From the NCBI GenBank assembly GCA_027625915.1, contig JANTQA010000040.1, forward strand, positions 1,116,001 to 1,180,000: a stretch of 64,000 bases of DNA, read 5' to 3'. The translations under genes were made by a program, and so were the position numbers. The DNA is from Anaeramoeba flamelloides. Its lineage: Eukaryota > Metamonada > Anaeramoebidae. The notes under the pieces are model-generated. The model saw nothing but the letters and a program-made list of their open reading frames with translations, was not told where the DNA came from and did not search any database. Positions 1 to 10,524 of this stretch are shown piece after piece (position 1 is the first letter of the stretch; each line of letters begins with the position of its first letter).

Positions 1-1096
1 AATCTTTAATTAATTTCTGCAATCCATCTCAACACATTTCTGTATTATATTCATACTTTTCGAAAACCAAAAATTGTTAAAATAAAAAAATGTAAAAAAA
101 TTGAAAATTTAAAACATTCAACTCTGGTTTACTTTGGTTCTTATCTTTTAACAAATAGGGTAACTAATAATATTTTGATTTCAATTTTTTTTTCTCTTGT
201 AGAACTCAAAAAAGGTTTTAAGTAATGTTCTCAGAGTTAAAATTTTAAAAATAGCAAAATGAACCTACAACCGTAAATAAAGTGAAACTCCTAGTGTTGT
301 ATAAAATAGAACAACAATAACTCGATATTTGGCCCCACAAAATTTGAATAAATCTTAATTAAAAACAATTAATAAAAAGATAGTACAAAAATTAAATTAT
401 AATTGTTTTTATACCCGAAGTAATGTCATAACAATATAAAGAGAAAAATTAATTGAATGTTTATAGTTTTGATATTGTCAATATTAACAAAATAATAATA
501 ATAATTATTTTTTCATTATTGTTATTCTTATTTTGATAAACACGATAAGAAGCTCGGTTATCATTACAAGTTATGATAAAAAAATGATTGGAATGATTTC
601 GAGGATAACAGATTTTTTTTTATAAAGATTTGGAGAAAAAAATAATGATGGGTATTGAACAAAATTTTAAACTTGGTTTAGTATCTTTAAAGCCCCAATA
701 AAGACATATAAAACAGAAAAGTTATAATAATAAACAAAATATTGTTTTTTCTTTCATTATTTTTTTTGCCAATTAAAAAAAAAATGAAAAAAAAAAATTG
801 AAAATTTTGTATTTTTCAACTCTTCAAAGAGTTCTTGAATAATATTATTTCAAAACAAAATCTTACAGTAAAACCATCCAAATTATTCCTAATTTCAACA
901 TCAGTATCTTTTTACCAAGTGTGTAACAATCATAGCTGATGTAACTCACCTCATGGATATCAAATAATGGGAATTTGTATGAAAAGGAAGATTAACGAAT
1001 CAAATTAAAAAAATTAGAAAACAAGTTTCTCGAAAACAAATCCGATTTAATTCAATCTAATTATTTATTAATGTTTTGGGATTAATTTACTTTAAA
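1..1096. other. non-coding AT-rich flank
   Basis: No coding frame, RNA gene or clear repeat is visible here. The sequence is mostly A/T homopolymer mixtures with scattered stops in all frames. It lies downstream of the minus-strand gene that ends at 1097, so its right edge should hold that gene's 3' untranslated region. Confidence 0.6.
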
Positions 1097-2191
1097 TTAA
1101 TTTTTTTGATTAATTCTTCTTTTTTTAGTTTCCATTTGTTCAACAACTTCTTTCTGGATGATCGGTTTTTCATTTTCTGATATAAAATAAAAAGTTCCAT
1201 TTTCTACAAAGGATGCTACTGTGTCTTGGTTATTGTCATCAGAATACAAATCAAACCCTAAAATTCTTGACTCGAGCAAGGTACCATATTGGCTGTTCTG
1301 ATCCTGTTTTTTTGTTTTTTTTTGGATTTTCAATTTCTTGACTTGTTGCCCAATTCCGGCGCACCAAACACTCAAGTCCTTTGGCTTTGTGACACAAATG
1401 TGGTTAATCTCCCATTTCATGCAATTTGTAAGCTTTGTATAAAGAGACATTTTTTTCACATCATAAATTAAGAGCGATCGCCCAGAACCGACACAAACCT
1501 GATTCGCATTCCCGTCAATAGAAATTAGAGGCTCGCTGCCCATCACTTTCACTCTTCGAAAGCACCCAGATCGGTATTTGCTCCTTTGATCATACATGGC
1601 AATGGTTTGTCCTTCCAATGAATAAAGAATTGGTTGCCCTTGCTGAGGCGCAACACTGAGCCCCGTGGGCCTTTCTTGGGCATGGATAGCCCGAACACAC
1701 ATTTCTTTTTCTAAATCAAAAAGGCAGATGTGCTTTGTCCAATAAAGAGATGAAAAAAGGACGTTTGAGCCAGGTGGGCCAAATTTGAGATCGGCATGGC
1801 CTTCTATTAATGGGATTTCTTCGCTTTCTTTTGGGATCCCTGACAGGGAAATTACTTGCTTTGTTAAAGACGTTTCTTTTGGCATAAAGCTTCTCACAAT
1901 AATCTCCCCTTGCCCATCAATCGATCCTACCAAAGAATCTTTTAATAAACTTATTGTCTGAATTTCATACTCGTGTGGGTTTGGCTCTTCAAAGATTTCA
2001 AAGCCACTTTCCTTGTTTTTGTTTTCTTTTTCATTTTCATTTTCATTTTCTTTTTCTGTGAATTTATATGAAAAAATAGAACTACCATTACCAATAAAGC
2101 CTGAATTAGGAGAACTCAACACAATCCTATTTCCGTTATTTCCTGGGGAAGCAATAAAATTCTTAAAAGGTTTAAATTTTCGAATATTCAT
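1097..2191 (-). CDS. WD40-like beta-propeller protein, single exon
   Basis: This is a 364-residue uninterrupted frame starting at an ATG, with clearly higher GC than its flanks. Roughly residues 75-340 consist of short beta-strand-like units of the WD40/YVTN type. Examples are 'GHADLKFGPPGSNVLFSS' near residue 130, 'ICLFDLEKEMCVRAIHAQ', 'SLEGQTIAMYDQRS' and 'VGSGRSLLIYDVKK'. The WD dipeptides are degenerate, with YD or FD replacing WD, so individual blades are hard to count. An acidic E/N/K low-complexity stretch (about residues 46-60) precedes the propeller, and the tail is basic. There is no signal peptide or membrane segment, so it is probably an intracellular scaffold. The exact family is not recognised. 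It is tail-to-tail with nothing on the left and lies in the same orientation as the RPA3 gene on the right. Confidence 0.8.
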   Translation of the reverse strand: MNIRKFKPFKNFIASPGNNGNRIVLSSPNSGFIGNGSSIFSYKFTEKENENENEKENKNKESGFEIFEEPNPHEYEIQTISLLKDSLVGSIDGQGEIIVRSFMPKETSLTKQVISLSGIPKESEEIPLIEGHADLKFGPPGSNVLFSSLYWTKHICLFDLEKEMCVRAIHAQERPTGLSVAPQQGQPILYSLEGQTIAMYDQRSKYRSGCFRRVKVMGSEPLISIDGNANQVCVGSGRSLLIYDVKKMSLYTKLTNCMKWEINHICVTKPKDLSVWCAGIGQQVKKLKIQKKTKKQDQNSQYGTLLESRILGFDLYSDDNNQDTVASFVENGTFYFISENEKPIIQKEVVEQMETKKRRINQKN

Positions 2192-3074
2192 TTCTTTAAA
2201 TTAAAAGTAAAAAAAATGAAAACTAATTACAAAATTAATGATTTTTGGTTGGGTATTTTTTCAGAGAAGCATTTTTAGAACTTCCTATTTTATCGTAAAA
2301 AGTTAAAATAGACACTCAAAGTATTTTTTTTAATACTTTTACACAAAACCATTTTTTCAAACTCTCTTCAAACAAAAGTGTCTTGTTTCTTCTTTGGTAT
2401 TTTGTTCCTTGTTAAAATCTCAAGAAAAGTGTTTGTAAGTTTGTTCTTTCTCTTTAGTAAACTCATGGTAATGAAGAAAAAGATAGAACATTTTTTGAAA
2501 AAGTCGTAATAAAGATTTTTTAAAAGTTTTCCAAAAACTGTTTAAAAGAATGAATCAAACTGTTTGAGAAACACTTTTATCAAAGCTAAGGACTCAATTT
2601 TTTAATACAGCTTTAGGGTGTTAATTTATGTTTCTTTTTCGTTTAAATTTACAGTATTAAAATAATATAAAGAAAATGTTTAAAAAAAAGAAGTGTTTTT
2701 AGTTTATCAAAGTATTATTCAATTGTTGATAAGAGTGAGACAAACTATTTGATTAACACTTTTGAAAAATTGTGTTATCCACACTGCTAAAAAGGACTTT
2801 CATATCACAAAATGTTGTGATTTAAAATAAAGTACCATAAGATTATTTCACCCTTACAATTATCATTCCAAAAGACACAAGATCACCGATCTGATAAAAT
2901 GAGGAATTTAAATAAAGGTATTTTCATGATTAAGAAAAGATTAAATCAAAATAAAGAAGTAAATTTGTTTTTTTTTTTTTATTTTTTTTGCAAAGGTTCT
3001 TTTTCTTGTAAGTTTTGGGTTTTTTTTTCAAGAAGAAAATTATTCTGTTAAGATCAAGACGTTCTTAAAAATGG
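2192..3074. other. intergenic spacer between two minus-strand genes
   Basis: About 880 bp without a coding frame. Two short related blocks are visible, around 2555-2585 and 2735-2770, both carrying CAAACT(G/A)TTTGA followed by AACACTTTT. Nothing else is recognisable. It should contain the promoter of the WD40-like gene and the 3' end of RPA3. Confidence 0.5.
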
Positions 3075-3481
3075 TTAAAACACATCACTAAATTGTTTTG
3101 TTAATTCAATTGTTTGGTAGTATAATTGAAGATCAAACTTTGGAGAAAAATTGGTAAATTGCTTTTCTTGTAATTGATTCTCAACAACTTTGACAACTAA
3201 CTCAACAATTTGTGATCCATAATTTTGGGATCCCTGCTCCCGCTGAACCGTTAAAGTATTGTTTTCTGGTAGACGGAGTGTAACAACATTATCTTGTTGA
3301 TTTGCAACTTCACCAACTATTCGAACCTTTTTTGATACAAAAAAAAAATTCATTAAAAAAAAAAATTCTTTTGTTAAAAAAGGTTTTTTATTCAAAAAGA
3401 AAAAAAAATAATCCTTACAGTTTGCCCATCGAAGTTAAAAATGTCCTTCCATGTAACTCGTTTTATTATTCGTCCAGTCAT
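3075..3481 (-). CDS. RPA3: replication protein A 14 kDa subunit (RPA3-like), two exons
   Basis: RPA3 is the smallest subunit of the single-strand DNA-binding RPA trimer and acts in nuclear replication and repair. Exon 1 is 3419-3481 (21 codons from ATG). A 92 bp intron follows (3327-3418, donor GTAAGG, acceptor AAAAAG). Exon 2 is 3075-3326 (83 codons plus stop). The junction is phase 0 and gives a 104-residue protein reading '..FDGQT' then 'VRIVGEV..'. Family support comes from a single OB-fold layout (VRIVGEV as strand 1, then LRLPENNTLTV, then IVELVVKVV) and the C-terminal helix 'FDLQLYYQTIELTKQF'. That helix matches the human 'FDLGLYNEAVKIIHDF' element used for trimerisation. Length is close to the usual 110-120. 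The in-frame upstream extension to 3395 is translated intron and was discarded. Confidence 0.85.
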
Positions 3482-3885
3482 TTTGAGCAAGAAATTGAAT
3501 TAAAAGAAATTTGTTAAAATTTAATAAAAAATAAAAAAATGAATTTAATTGAAATGAATTTTATTTTTATATGATTTTGTCACTTATTTCATGAATTGAC
3601 TCAAAATGGCAATTTAGGCACTTTGGATCTTGTACTTTGTGATTTTAACAAACTACTAACAAAAAAGTTGTTAAAGAATAAATACTTTTTAAAAAAGAGT
3701 TAAATAGAAAGATATTTTTTCTTGAATTCTTGTTTAAGGGTTGTGATCAAAAAAAATCAAGTGGTTATGTATTAAGTAGCTAGTTGCAATTTGGCTTGAT
3801 CAAGATTCTATTGCTGTTATTCAACTACAATGAATATTTGGTAAATTTCTGTACACAAAATAAAACCAGTTTTTCTTTTTTACAA

Positions 3886-4002
3886 ATGGGATCGACAGTA
3901 AAAGATCAAAGAAACTCCAAAAACCAAAATGATAATATTGTGTTACTTTCTTCAAGTTCTCTCGTCAAAAGAGAATTCAACAAATCAAGGATCAGATCTT
4001 GA
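3886..4002 (+). CDS. short orphan frame beginning MGSTVK (doubtful)
   Basis: A 38-codon ATG frame reading MGSTVKDQRNSKNQNDN at its start, with serine-rich and basic residues after. Its codon composition is less AT-biased than the flanks, and the Gly-2 start would suit an N-myristoylated first exon. No in-frame GTAA donor is visible before the stop, and no continuing exon was found. It may be a relic of a duplicated first exon or chance. I do not recognise a family. Confidence 0.2.
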   Translation: MGSTVKDQRNSKNQNDNIVLLSSSSLVKREFNKSRIRS

Positions 4003-4114
4003 ATTTTTTTCAAAAAAAGAGAAGTTATACCCAAAACATTTTTTCACAATAAAAAAACTCTTAATAGTTAGAAATAAAAGTGAAAAAGAAAAAAGTTCAA
4101 CATAATTTATAATT

Positions 4115-4440
4115 GGGAACATTAATATAACCTGAAAATGAAAAATAAGATCAATGAATAAAAGAATAGATAAAGTCAAAATGAAGCATTCAAGAAAATA
4201 ATAGTTTTTTTCATACTCTCTTTTGTAAGAGTTTTTCTATGATCGATTATTTATTTATTGAAAAGTTGCTGAAAAACTTGACTATTTTTGTGATCTCCAT
4301 AACCACTTGAACAATTTTGATAATTAGAGAGAATTATGATTGTTTTTGTTGGGTTGATTGAGAATTAAATCAGGATTATTCTTTGAAGTTAATTTGTTTC
4401 CTATTTTAATTGCTTTTACTTCTTGTTTGGGTAACTGATT
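4115..4440. repeat. decayed copy of the GTGAAAC-TIR element family
   Basis: The left part (about 4130-4175) shares the words CCTGAAAATGAAAA and AAGATCAAT with the element ends at 48660 and 6600. The right part (about 4372-4440) reads ATTCTTTGAAGTTAATTTG, matching the inner right arm at 50556-50575. The outermost TIR bases are not preserved, so this is an old copy and its ends are approximate. Confidence 0.45.
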
Positions 4441-4584
4441 TAATTCAAAACATTGTTGAGCAATCTTTTTGTTTAGTCATTTTTTAATAAAAATATCAAA
4501 AAGAATAAAAAAAGATTTTAATACATTCAATTTATAATTTAAAATTTACTGAAAAAAGGAAGGTTTTTTATTTAACATTTTATG

Positions 4585-4735
4585 GTAGCCTTGGAACGGC
4601 TGTATTATTGGGCAGTAAATTGGGTCTTGAATCTGAACTGAAAGAATAAAAAGAGAACAGCTTTTATTTTGAAACAGGAGAATAGGCTCTGTAATGTTTT
4701 TTTTTTTTTTTTGATCACTAGTTCATTTATGGAAT
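4585..4735 (+). repeat. dispersed repeat shared with the WD40-BAR gene intron
   Basis: A block of about 150 bp reading TTGGGCAGTAAATTGGGTCT, later TATTTTGAAACAGGAGAATA and TTTGATCACTAGTTC. The same order of words occurs at 58480-58590 (TGGGTAGTGAATTGGATG, TATTTTGAAACACGGA, TTTTGATCACTGTTC). Two diverged copies of an unknown interspersed repeat are the simplest reading. Confidence 0.45.
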
Positions 4736-5146
4736 ACATTTGGAAATCATAGTTAACTGAGTTAATTCTGTTGTTTGGTTATTGTTTCTCAGAAAAGAAT
4801 TTTCATTTTGAAGAAATTAGACAAAAAATTATATTTTTCTAATTCATAACAAAAAAAAAATAATTCAAATAGATCATTTAAAGTAAAAATTTAAACGATT
4901 CGCTTTATTTGATTTTTTAAAATACAAGTTCAAATTTGATAATATTTTAAACTCTTAAAACTCACTGTTAAAAATTGATTGGATAGCTTTCAAAATAGTG
5001 AAGTGTTTAAATATTTGAAATGTAAAATATGCCTTATTAACAAAAAATTTTGAAATCGGTAAATAAAGTTAATTTAATGAAAATTTGTTGGAATTATCTA
5101 AAATATCCCATTTTTTGTAAAAGAAACTACTTGTTTGAAAATTTAA

Positions 5147-5359
5147 ATGAGATTTATGAACCCATTCAAGAGCATTTTTAGACTTAATTTCCCCTTTTCC
5201 CCTCAAAAAAAGATCCGCAATAATTTAAAGAAACTCATTAATTGCAGAATTATATTTTGCATATGTGAAGAAAACTGCGTTTCTGTTAAAATTACCAACA
5301 TTTTTTTCAAATATCAATTATTTTATATAATTGGCCTTAGAAGAACAAATAAGAAATAA
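5147..5359 (+). CDS. unsupported 70-codon frame
   Basis: An ATG frame of 70 codons beginning MRFMNPFKSIFRLNF, cysteine-containing in the middle and basic overall. Base composition is slightly less AT-rich than its surroundings, which is the only reason to list it. No domain, splice partner or homologue is recognised. Confidence 0.12.
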   Translation: MRFMNPFKSIFRLNFPFSPQKKIRNNLKKLINCRIIFCICEENCVSVKITNIFFKYQLFYIIGLRRTNKK

Positions 5360-6563
5360 GTAGAATAATTCATATCATAGAAATTGTTGATATTCGTTTG
5401 AAAGAAATCTTAAAAATCAATAAATTTTCTTAAAAATTGAAAAACTCATATTCTTCGTACAATATTGAGAAAAACAAGAATTTTTGTTTTCATCTCCTAA
5501 AGGTATTTGTATAATAAATAGGGAACAATTTAAACTTCATTTTTCATTCTGTTCTTTAAGCAATCAAGCCAAAAAACGAAGTTTGTTGGTATTTAGGGTA
5601 ACAATTTGAAAAATGAAATGAAAATGAAGTGAAAATTTTTCATATTTATTATTGAAATATCAAAATCAAATATTGAATAAAAGTCCAATATAAACCAATA
5701 TATTTCTCAACAATCTTTTCCACTTTTACAATACCATTAGAATAATACTTTTTTACCAAGTAACTATTGATCTAACAATAAATAAAAAATTTTTGCAACT
5801 GAACTATGTGTCATAAAAAATCGAAAAAAAAAAAAAAAAAAAGCAAAAATGTTAAAAAATGATTTTTATTTTGAAAATTTCCAAATTATATATTTTCTTC
5901 TAATATCCATGTAAAACTTTTAAACACATATAATTCACATATTTTAACTGGGCCCCTTTGACTAGAAAATGGTTTAGTTCTTTCAAAAAATATTTTTTCA
6001 TTACTAATTTGAAGAAATATTGTTCTGAAGAGACTTTAAATTCCAAATTATTCTCTAACAAAGTTTTTTAATTGAAAAAAAAAAATTAGAAATTTATATG
6101 GGTGTCTAATACCAATTAAAAACATGTTAAAATGTTTTGTAAAATATTAATTCCAAAAAATCAACAATGAAACAACTTTTAACATTTTTAAAAAAAAGAA
6201 ACAAAGAATCAAACTTAATCTCAAATTTAAATTATTGTGAAATTATTATTTTGAATAGATATATATATATATATATTTATATATAAATATTACTCTTGAA
6301 TCCAATATTAAGATCTTGAATTTTTTTTTTTTTTTCATTTTTTAAAATGTATTTTTTCTAGAGAAAGAATATTATAAAACACTACCATAATCCAAAATTT
6401 ATAGTTTTAAAATAACAACAGATTGGATTAACTTAATTAAATTGATTGTACACTTTTCGAAAACAATTAGTTTTAAATTGAAGAAATTTAACCCTTTGGA
6501 AATTTAAAATGAGAAATAAGTAAGATTTTTTTTATATTTGATTTTATGGAATTGAGATTTCCA

Positions 6564-6954
6564 TTTGGGAAAAAAAGTGAAACCCAGTTACTAATTGGGA
6601 ACCTAACTGAAAATTCAAAGTAAGATCAATTTTAAAAAAGAATAAATAAATAACTAAAGATAGAATGGGGGACTCAACACAATAAAAAAATTTTTAATAG
6701 TACCATTTGGTTTGGATTTTTCTTTGGTGGATCAATGATTAAAAATATGTTGAAAAAAATGAAGGGTTTTTTTATCTCCAATACACTCTTACGATTTCCG
6801 TAATCAAGCAAATTTGTATTATGTTTGTTGGTTTGATTAGAAATAATAAAATATTTTATTATTTGATTTTAATTGGTATCTTCTTTTAATTGGGTTTAAT
6901 TTTCATTTTCTGTAAGGTTTGTGTTAAAAACTGTGTTTCTCTTTTTTTCCCAAA
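6564..6954. mobile_element. non-autonomous TIR element (GGGAAAAAAAGTGAAAC ends)
   Basis: The left end reads TTGGGAAAAAAAGTGAAACC. The reverse complement of the right end reads TTTGGGAAAAAAAGAGAAAC. The match continues inward with scattered changes (AACCTAACTGAAAATTCAAA against AACCTTACAGAAAATGAAAA). The 390 bp element has no coding frame. The same inverted ends bound the larger 48611-50676 element, so this is a MITE-like internal-deletion member of that family. Confidence 0.65.
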
Positions 6955-6986
6955 CTTTTTCCCTGAAAAAATTTATTTTTAATTGA

Positions 6987-7511
6987 TTTTTTTGCCCATG
7001 AGATCCTCTCATTTTTTTTTTTTGATATTTGGATTTTGTCAATCAAAAGAAAGGTAATTTAACACTACATTTTTTTTATTTCAAACAACTCATTGGGTAT
7101 GGAGAAAATCCCCGGTAATTGACCAAATCCTTAAAATTTGATTTTTTATAATTGGTAAATACTTGTAACTTTTTTTTTTACAGTCAGTTTCACTTTTCTG
7201 GCACAAACTTACAACAAAATTTAAGGCACAAAAAAAGCTCAAATTAAGGCACAAAATTTAGAATTTTTTTTTTTTACAATTTATTTTTACTAGAATTTGA
7301 ATTTTGTGCTTTAATTTAAGATTTTTTTTGTACCTTAAATTTCGTTGAAAGTTTGTGCCTTAAAAGTGAAACAGACTGTAATTGAATTTTTTGCCAATCA
7401 GATCCTCTCAATTTTTTTTTTTTGATATTTGGATTTTGTAAATCAAAAAAAAGACAATTTAACAATACCCTTTTTTTGTTTCAAGTCAACTCATTGGGTA
7501 TGGAGCAAATC
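6987..7511 (+). repeat. pair of about 120 bp direct repeats flanking a MITE
   Basis: 6987-7109 and 7389-7511 are near copies. Both run from TTTGCC(C/A)AT(G/C)AGATCCTCTCA through TTTGATATTTGGATTTTGT to AACTCATTGGGTATGGAG. The palindromic MITE at 7181-7378 lies between them. A tandem duplication later separated by the insertion, or a duplication carried with it, would give this layout. Confidence 0.75.
7181..7378. mobile_element. palindromic MITE, CAGTC(A/T)GTTTCAC ends, TA target duplication
   Basis: 198 bp built from two arms of about 85 bp with a very short centre. The left arm starts CAGTCAGTTTCACTTTTCTG and the reverse complement of the right arm starts CAGTCTGTTTCACTTTTAAG. Both continue through GGCACAAACTT and AAATTTAAGG. 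It is flanked by TA (7179-7180 and 7379-7380), the target choice of the Tc1/mariner superfamily. A decayed relative lies at 40590-40765. It has no coding capacity. Confidence 0.85.
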
Positions 7512-7541
7512 CACCATAAAGGGAAAAACCCTAAATATATA

Positions 7542-7890
7542 CAGCAATTCCAAACCCGGTGCGCACGATTTAACTTAACTTAAAATTTCATTAAACTTTC
7601 TTTTAACTGCAAGATCTGTTAAAACGAAATCAAGGTTTTAACACCAAAACTCAAGAATAACTGAATGACAAGCTTCGTAAACAACTTTTCACTTTTTCTT
7701 TTAAACTTTTTTGAAATTATTTTAAAAAATTTCCATTTTGTACGAGATCTTAGATATGAAGTACAATACAAGAAGATTTGAGTCCAAAATAACAATAGCC
7801 CTTTTCAATTTAAAGGAGTTTAATGAAAGTTTAATGAAAATTGAAATTTTAAGTTAAATTAAATAGTGCGCACCAGGTTTGAAATTGCTG
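7542..7890. mobile_element. MITE with CAGCAATT(C/T)CAAACC ends
   Basis: 349 bp with inverted arms of about 60 bp. Left CAGCAATTCCAAACCCGGTG and right, reverse complemented, CAGCAATTTCAAACCTGGTG, both followed by CGCAC and AACTTAAAATTTCA. TA dinucleotides flank it at 7540-7541 and 7891-7892. The GTGCGCAC core stands out against the AT-rich background. It is non-autonomous and Tc1/mariner-like by target site. Confidence 0.85.
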
Positions 7891-8543
7891 TATATATATT
7901 TATATATATCTTATTTTATATTTCAAAAGTGTTAAATTTCTTCAATTTGAAAGTAAATTTGTTTTCTCAAGTACACAATCAATTTAATTCTGTTTAATCT
8001 GATTAATGGTTATGTTGGAACCCTCTTGATATCTGAAAAAGTCATCCTTTGTAAAAATGCTCGAGATAAAAATTACACCTTTAAATAATAAAAAAAATAA
8101 TCTTGGATATCTCAAAAATCACCAAAGAGAGAAAATTTGGAAACTAACAAATTTGTTTCCCAAATTATAATATATAACTATTTAGATTGGATATTGAGTA
8201 TCACTTTTTATTCCATTTTTCTTAAAATATACAAAATTTTTCACTGTTGATTTTTCGGAACGATCACGCACTATATATTAATTTGTTTTTTAATTGGAAT
8301 TAGGTTCCAATAATAATTACAAAAATTTTTTTTTTAAATTTGAAAAAACAAATTTTTTTACCATAATGACCCTTAATTATCATTCTCTATTTTAAATCAC
8401 AGATTTAATTTCACAAAGAACATGAAATAATTATATTCCTGGACTTTTTTCAAAGTACAAAATATTATAACCTTAACACAAATAAACTTGACATTAACTT
8501 TTCAATTTCAAAAGAATAAAACTCAATTAAAAAATGTTATGTA

Positions 8544-10098
8544 CAGTGGCGTAACTAATCCATATTTTTATTTTTAAACCATTACTAAAATCCAATACAT
8601 TACAAAAATTTAACCCATTATGAAGATCCAAACCATGATATTTTTTGTGAGTTGAAATAAAGCTAAACAAACATATACTCAGTGCATACTATGGAATTAT
8701 GTTGGTTACAAAAACATTAGAACTCAAAATGGGCTTTAGATCATGTTAAAAAAAATTATTGAGTATTTTTTGGTTTTCTTTTATTGACAGGAATAAGTTT
8801 GAAATATACGAAGAAACCAAACACCATTTTGATTGTTGAGAATATTTAGAGCTCAACTTAATATTTTTAAATACAAAATACAGTTGCTTTAAAAAGATTT
8901 TTAAAAATTACAAATCATTTTTTTAAATAATCCTTTTATTGTTTTTTACTTTAAATTTTTTTTTATTTTTTTTTAATTTTTATTTATTTTTTTTCTTTTT
9001 TTTACTTTTTCTTTTATTTTTTCTTTTCCCCTTTTTTGTGTTTTTTTTCCTTTTCTTTTCTTTTTTCCTTTTCTTTTTCCTTTTTCCAGATTTTCAACAA
9101 AACAAAAACTTTTTTTTTTGATTTGTCAAAAGAAAATGAAAGAAAAAAAATAGACTTTTAGTCAAGGAAATCCTTGGGCTGAACTTAAAACAGGAATCAC
9201 AAGAAGTAACAACACTAAAAAAGAAAATTGTTCTTCTTTTCTTTTTTACTTTCTTTCCTTTTAGCCTCTGAAGAGGGAATATTAACTTTGAAAGTTTGAT
9301 TCTTCACTAAAAAAAGCTCTACTGGAGCTACAATTTTGTTGGCATTTGAGCAAAGATAAAAAACTCTAGATATACTTAGAGATCCAGACAAACAAGAGGT
9401 AATTTTGCTGAATCACCCCTCTTTAAGATAAAAAAACATAAAAGTTTTTCTCCAACTTGGGGTTTATATTATCTTTGTTTGTGAGTAATGTGGTTTTTTA
9501 CCACATTTGATTGCATAACTTCCCAGTTTTTGAAAGTTAGAAAAATATTGTTTCCAGTATCCCTTTCAAATCAGAAAGGTTGACAGAAAGTTCAACCAGA
9601 TTAAATTGTGGGTTTCCAAAATCTTACTTGTGACCCACAAAGTAAAGTTCAACAAAGGTCTTTAAATGAGTTGGTTTGTTAAATGTATGTTAATTTGAGT
9701 GTGTACGAGTTTTGTTTGAGTAAGTACACAAGTGTTTAAGTGTTCAAATTAAAGTAAAAAATTTCTTTTTTCAGGGTTTTATTAGTTTTCAAAAAGTCAC
9801 TAAAGATCGAGTTATGCCAAATTTGTGTTTTTGGATCGTTTGGAGTACTAAAAGGAATTTAAAAAAGGTATTCAATTTATACCAAAGAAAAGACTTTTAT
9901 TTATTTTGTGTGTATATTTTAATGGAAATAATAATCTTTTTTCTCTGTTGGATCTGTGAAATTTTTGGTTAAAAGGCTGGTAAAAAAAGCCATAAAAAAT
10001 TTCAATTTTTCGCAAATCTAACACGTGTTAAATTTAAGTAGTGGGTTGGATTTTCGTAATGGGTTGGGTGTCGTCAATATGGGTTATTTACACCACTG
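8544..10098. mobile_element. 1.55 kb TIR element, CAGTGG(T/C)GTAA ends
   Basis: The left end is CAGTGGCGTAACTAATCCAT. The reverse complement of the right end is CAGTGGTGTAAATAACCCAT. Beyond them both arms share weaker stretches (ACCCATTACxAAAATCCAA). TA flanks both sides (8542-8543, 10099-10100). A 478 bp relative with the same ends sits at 39853-40330. No transposase could be read inside; a pyrimidine-rich stretch (8930-9090) gives only a poly-phenylalanine frame. It is probably non-autonomous or badly decayed. Confidence 0.75.
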
Positions 10099-10524
10099 TA
10101 CTTTTATTTTTAACTTTTTGCAATTTGAGCGAAAAATAATAATAAAAAAAAACTAAATTCGTTGTTTGTGAACTTACTTTGTATGGAAAACTTTGTTTAA
10201 AAAACTTCACCTTTTGATAAAATAATTATAAGAGAAGAAAAATCATAATAACTTATTTATTTGAAATTATTCTAAAACGAAAGAACACTGTGTTTTTGAA
10301 CACCTAAAAATCCTATTTTGAGTCCAACATTAGTAAATTCTTTTATTTATTAAATATTCCTCTTTTAGGAAAAAAAAAAAATAATAAATTGGTCTGAGTA
10401 ACTTTATAATTCATCCCCATCCTTTTCCAAAAATTGTTGAGTATTTTGCAAAATTCAAAAAAAATAGGAATATAATTTATTTTTTTCATTTTTTGTAAAA
10501 AGAAATAATTTACTTTACAGGTGA

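Larger units (their letters stand above)
3482..6563. other. intergenic, repeat relics, no convincing gene
   Basis: Three kilobases of mostly non-coding sequence. It contains a decayed relative of the 6564-6954 TIR element (about 4115-4440), a block at about 4585-4735 shared with an intron at 58480-58590, and poly-A and poly-T runs such as 5823-5842. A (TA)n tract lies at about 6259-6278. Two short open frames are listed separately at low confidence. Confidence 0.5.

Noticed and set aside
3327-3395. N-terminal extension of RPA3 (MNKKPFLTKEFFF)
   Set aside because: It is translated intron; a good donor and acceptor join the true first exon at 3419-3481.
8930-9121. 60-codon plus-strand frame rich in Phe/Leu
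   Set aside because: It is a translated pyrimidine-rich tract (T/C homopolymers) inside a TIR element, with no domain.
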